A stretch of DNA of 64,000 bases from positions 1,612,001 through 1,676,000 of the forward strand of contig NZ_LAIR01000002.1 in NCBI RefSeq assembly GCF_001247745.1. Direction: 5' to 3'. This document shows positions 61,510 through 64,000 of this stretch, one piece after another. The position numbers and the translations under genes were made by a program. Within the stretch, counting starts at the first letter, position 1; the number at the start of each line of letters is the position of its first letter. The notes below the pieces were generated by a model that was given only the letters and a program-made list of their open reading frames with translations, was not told the DNA's origin and did not search any database. The DNA comes from Luteipulveratus halotolerans. Its GTDB lineage: Bacteria > Actinomycetota > Actinomycetes > Actinomycetales > Dermatophilaceae.

Positions 61510-63300
61510 TCACCCCCGGGCGTGCGACGCAATGGGGTTGTCGAGATCGCCTGCGAACATGAGCGACTCGGCCTGATCGGCCAGGTCGACCATCTGCAGC
61601 GTGTTGCGCAGCTGGAGCCGGTTGAGGCAGCTGTGCCGGAAGGTCGGCCGGAAGAAGTCGTACCGCTGTGCGACCTCACCCAGCTCGGGGTGGTCGCGCT
61701 CGTGCTCGCGGACGCACCGACCGACCTCACTCCAGAAGTCGTGCTCCGACAGCACGCCGTCATCGTCGAGAATCGCTGCGATGTAACGGAATACGCCGTC
61801 GAACACGTCCGTGTGGATGGCCAGGGCACGCACGTCCTGCGGCACGTCGGCGCGCACCCGCTCGATCTCCGGCGGCAGCTCGATGTCGCCCATGACAGCG
61901 ATCTCCTCGCCGACGTCCTTCATGATCATGCGCACCGGCACGTGGTCGCGCAGCACCATGATGAGGTTCTCGCCGTGCGGCATGTAGGCGAGCTCGTACC
62001 TCAGCAGACAGTGCACGAGCGGCCTCAGGTGGGCGCGCAGGTAGGTCCGCACCCACTCCTGCGCGCTGAGCGGTGAAGCCTGAATCATGCGCGACACCAA
62101 CGAGATCCCGTCGGCGTCGCGGTGGAGCAGCGACGCCATCGTCGCCAGCCGCTCACCGGGCTGCAAACGCGGTGCCGGGCTCTCGCGCCAGAGCGCGGCG
62201 ATCATCTTCTGGTAGGGCGAGACCTGGGTGAGCCGGTGGAACGCGTCGCCGGTGTAGCCCACGGACGCGCGCTCGCGCAGCACGGAGAACCCGCAGTCCT
62301 GCAGCGTCTCGTCGGCCTGCACCACGCCGGCGACCCAGTCGTTGATGGCCGGGGTGGCTCGCATGTACTTGGGTGAGAGGCCACGCATGAAGCCCATGTT
62401 CTGGATCGACAGCGCGGTCTTGACGTAGTGCTTGTCCGGGGTCGCGGTGTTGAAGAACGTCCGGATCGACTGCTGCGCTTGGTAGGTGTCCTCACCTTCG
62501 CCGAGCCACACCAGGTCGCGGCGGCCCAGGTCGGGTGCGAAGGTGATCGCGATCTTGTTGCGCCACTGCCACGGGTGCACGGGGACGTACGCGTAGTCGG
62601 CGGCGTCCAGCCCCAGCCCGACGAGCCGATCGGCGAATCGGTCGAGGGTGGCCCGGCCCAGCTCGCCCTCCAGGAGGGTCGCCTCGTCGAGGCCGTCGCC
62701 ACACGCGAGGTGCGTGCAGTCGCGACGAGCGGCCAGCCACACCAGGCGCACCGGCGATCCCGTCTCAGGGGCGTACGCCGCGTAGTCGTCGGCGCCGTAG
62801 CCGATCCGTCCGTTGTTGGCGATGAACGCCGGGTGCCCCTCGGTCATGGCCGCCTCCACCTGCTGATAGTCGGCGTCGAGGAGCTCGTCGGACGAGAGCG
62901 TGCTGTGCTGCAGCTTCCAGGCCGCTGCGCTCAGGGTGCTCGCGATCTCCTCGAGGTACGTCGGAAGCAGCGAGTCCGGGATGCCGAGTACGGGAGCGAG
63001 CTCGCTGATGAGCTCTTGGGCATCGAGTCGTGCTGGTACGCCGTCGATCTCGCGGTCCACGGAGTCAGGCTCGATCACCCAGTGCTCCAGCTGGTGGACG
63101 CGTGCACGGAAGCGGTACGTGACCCGCCCGCCAGCAACGGTCAGCCGGTAGCCGTCGGCGCCAGGCTCCGGGGCGATCAGACGCTCGTGGCTGAGCTCGG
63201 CGATGGCCTTGCACACCAGCGACCGCTGGGCGCGCTCCATCGCGACCGGGGTGAGGTGCCCGGCGAGGTCGGCGTGCTCGGGTGCTGTGGTCGTACTCAA
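61510..63300 (-). CDS. desD: Desferrioxamine synthetase DesD (IucA/IucC family)
   Basis: DesD joins N-acyl-N-hydroxycadaverine units into a desferrioxamine siderophore with ATP. At 596 residues it matches the family. Visible motifs are EGHPAFIANNGRIGYG (substrate pocket in DesD-type NIS synthetases, equivalent to GHPxxxxxKxRxG), YVPVHPWQWRNKI, LSIQNMGFMRGLSPKYM (in part), and PHGENLIMVLRDHVPVRMIMKD (split as PHGENLIMVL and VPVRMIMKD). The TTG start overlaps the desC stop, so the two are coupled. The lysine usually found in the GHP motif is replaced by Asn here. Confidence 0.92.
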   Translation of the reverse strand: MSTTTAPEHADLAGHLTPVAMERAQRSLVCKAIAELSHERLIAPEPGADGYRLTVAGGRVTYRFRARVHQLEHWVIEPDSVDREIDGVPARLDAQELISELAPVLGIPDSLLPTYLEEIASTLSAAAWKLQHSTLSSDELLDADYQQVEAAMTEGHPAFIANNGRIGYGADDYAAYAPETGSPVRLVWLAARRDCTHLACGDGLDEATLLEGELGRATLDRFADRLVGLGLDAADYAYVPVHPWQWRNKIAITFAPDLGRRDLVWLGEGEDTYQAQQSIRTFFNTATPDKHYVKTALSIQNMGFMRGLSPKYMRATPAINDWVAGVVQADETLQDCGFSVLRERASVGYTGDAFHRLTQVSPYQKMIAALWRESPAPRLQPGERLATMASLLHRDADGISLVSRMIQASPLSAQEWVRTYLRAHLRPLVHCLLRYELAYMPHGENLIMVLRDHVPVRMIMKDVGEEIAVMGDIELPPEIERVRADVPQDVRALAIHTDVFDGVFRYIAAILDDDGVLSEHDFWSEVGRCVREHERDHPELGEVAQRYDFFRPTFRHSCLNRLQLRNTLQMVDLADQAESLMFAGDLDNPIASHARG

Positions 63301-63848
63301 CGTGCACCGCCGATCGTCGAGGTGGCGAACTGCTCACGGGTCACGGCAGACAACGCCGCCGTCTTGTGGCCGAGGTTGACCTCGCGCAGGACGCGGAACC
63401 CGGCCGCGGCGTTGAGCGCGGCGATCTTGGTGTTGCGGACATCGGGCTCGACGACCACGCGTCGGACCTCCTCAGGTCGGAAGCACATCTGCAGAACCGC
63501 CCGCATGACGGCGGCGGTGAACCCGGGGACGGGCCGGTCGGTCGGCCCGACGAGGACGTGCATGCCCACGTCGCCCGGCTGGATCTCTGGGACACCGACG
63601 AGCTCACGCTGCATCGGGTCGTAGCGCTCGGTGAGGAACTGCGGGACGCGGTCGACGACGCCGAGGTAGGCGTGGTGGTGCGGGTCGTTCCCCATCCGCT
63701 CGTACTCCTCACGCACCTGCTCGACGCTCGAGTCCTGCATCCCCCAGAACACCGAGCGCGGGTGCGTCACCCAGGCGTGCAGCAGCTCGGCGTCACGGGC
63801 AGGGACGACCGGCTGGGTCGTGATGGTGCCGACGGGCGCCGCGATCAT
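63297..63848 (-). CDS. desC: Siderophore N-acyltransferase DesC
   Basis: DesC acylates N-hydroxycadaverine with acetyl- or succinyl-CoA. The 183-residue GNAT-like protein of the IucB/RhbD type has HAWVTHPRSVFWGMQD, GDVGMHVLVGP and VRRVVVEPDVRNTKIAALN, as in other siderophore acyltransferases (AcsD-like GNAT group). ATG 63848 overlaps the desB stop (ATGA). The order B-C-D matches the known desABCD operon. Confidence 0.9.
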   Translation of the reverse strand: MIAAPVGTITTQPVVPARDAELLHAWVTHPRSVFWGMQDSSVEQVREEYERMGNDPHHHAYLGVVDRVPQFLTERYDPMQRELVGVPEIQPGDVGMHVLVGPTDRPVPGFTAAVMRAVLQMCFRPEEVRRVVVEPDVRNTKIAALNAAAGFRVLREVNLGHKTAALSAVTREQFATSTIGGAR

Positions 63849-64000
63849 CGGACCACCGCCTGTCCGACCCGCATGCGCTCGGGCGCTCCGAACTCCTGGA
63901 ACGCGATCCGGCGCTCGACGGGATAGACCTCGTGGCCGAGCATCCGAGCGATGATCACCGAGCTGCGGTAGGCGCCCATGCCCAGGTCGGGAGCGACGAA
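63845..64000 (-). CDS. desB: Cadaverine/lysine N-monooxygenase DesB, C-terminal end
   Basis: Only the last 51 residues are in the window. DLGMGAYRSSVIIARMLG and VYPVERRIAFQEFGAP are the typical C terminus of the flavin-dependent N-hydroxylases of the IucD/DesB type. The frame runs off the right edge. It would be followed beyond the edge by desA (lysine decarboxylase) and an iron-regulated promoter. Confidence 0.85.
   Translation of the reverse strand, partial: FVAPDLGMGAYRSSVIIARMLGHEVYPVERRIAFQEFGAPERMRVGQAVVR

Overview
This window is a high-GC actinobacterial chromosome segment. Several GTG and TTG starts, TANNNT boxes placed 6-8 bases before start codons, mycobacterial-type phosphatidylinositol mannoside genes and a desferrioxamine-type siderophore locus all point that way. 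The housekeeping gene order (der-cmk-tyrA-scpBA-parA-xerD; relA-apt-secDF-yajC-ruvBAC-yebC-pdxT; pdxS-pimA-patA-pgsA-HIT-thrS) suggests the order Micrococcales, perhaps near Dermacoccaceae or Intrasporangiaceae. The family is inference and was not tested.

Layout. 1-2445: an MmeI-like methyltransferase/restriction protein running off the left edge, a tRNA-Pro(GGG) gene and a DUF2971 gene; this looks like accessory DNA on both sides of a tRNA. 2460-10978: a tightly packed minus-strand series (der, acyltransferase, cmk, tyrA, pseudouridine synthase, scpB, scpA, parA, xerD) for ribosome assembly, nucleotide and tyrosine supply, and chromosome condensation and dimer resolution. 11106-17679: a membrane protein, MBL hydrolase-hisS, a lipoprotein peptidyl-prolyl isomerase, a DUF349 protein and an M18 aminopeptidase. 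17719-27298: relA, apt, secF, secD, yajC, ruvB, ruvA, ruvC and yebC on the minus strand, with a clear LexA (SOS) operator in front of ruvC. 27408-35575: pdxT and pdxS, normally close together, are split by a MoxR ATPase/VWA pair, endonuclease IV and a GNAT gene, with a PhoD phosphatase on the other side of pdxT. 35695-39601: LemA-like protein, pimA, patA, pgsA and HIT phosphorylase, the PIM lipid pathway. 39653-42568: small accessory enzymes, two of them frameshifted. 42670-49699: thrS, a DksA-like protein, MOSC and MobA-like proteins, tRNA-Val(CAC), and the folate pair pabB-pabC. 49770-53992: a frameshifted secreted surface protein and a large orphan protein. 54173-54804: a Gly-Cys-Gly-Val tRNA cluster. 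54853-61455: YihY membrane protein, glgX, PPK2, a RibD-like reductase, a luciferase-like oxidoreductase and a PEBP protein. 61510-64000: desD, desC and the end of desB, the siderophore locus, which continues beyond the right edge.

Two cross-window patterns stand out. About ten genes have a -10-like hexamer so close to the start codon that their mRNAs should be leaderless. Three genes carry single-base frameshifts in G or C runs, which suggests residual sequencing errors or recent decay. I found no CRISPR array, rRNA, insertion sequence or recognisable new defence system. The best candidates for undescribed biology are the 753-residue orphan protein at 51225-53486 and its small neighbour.
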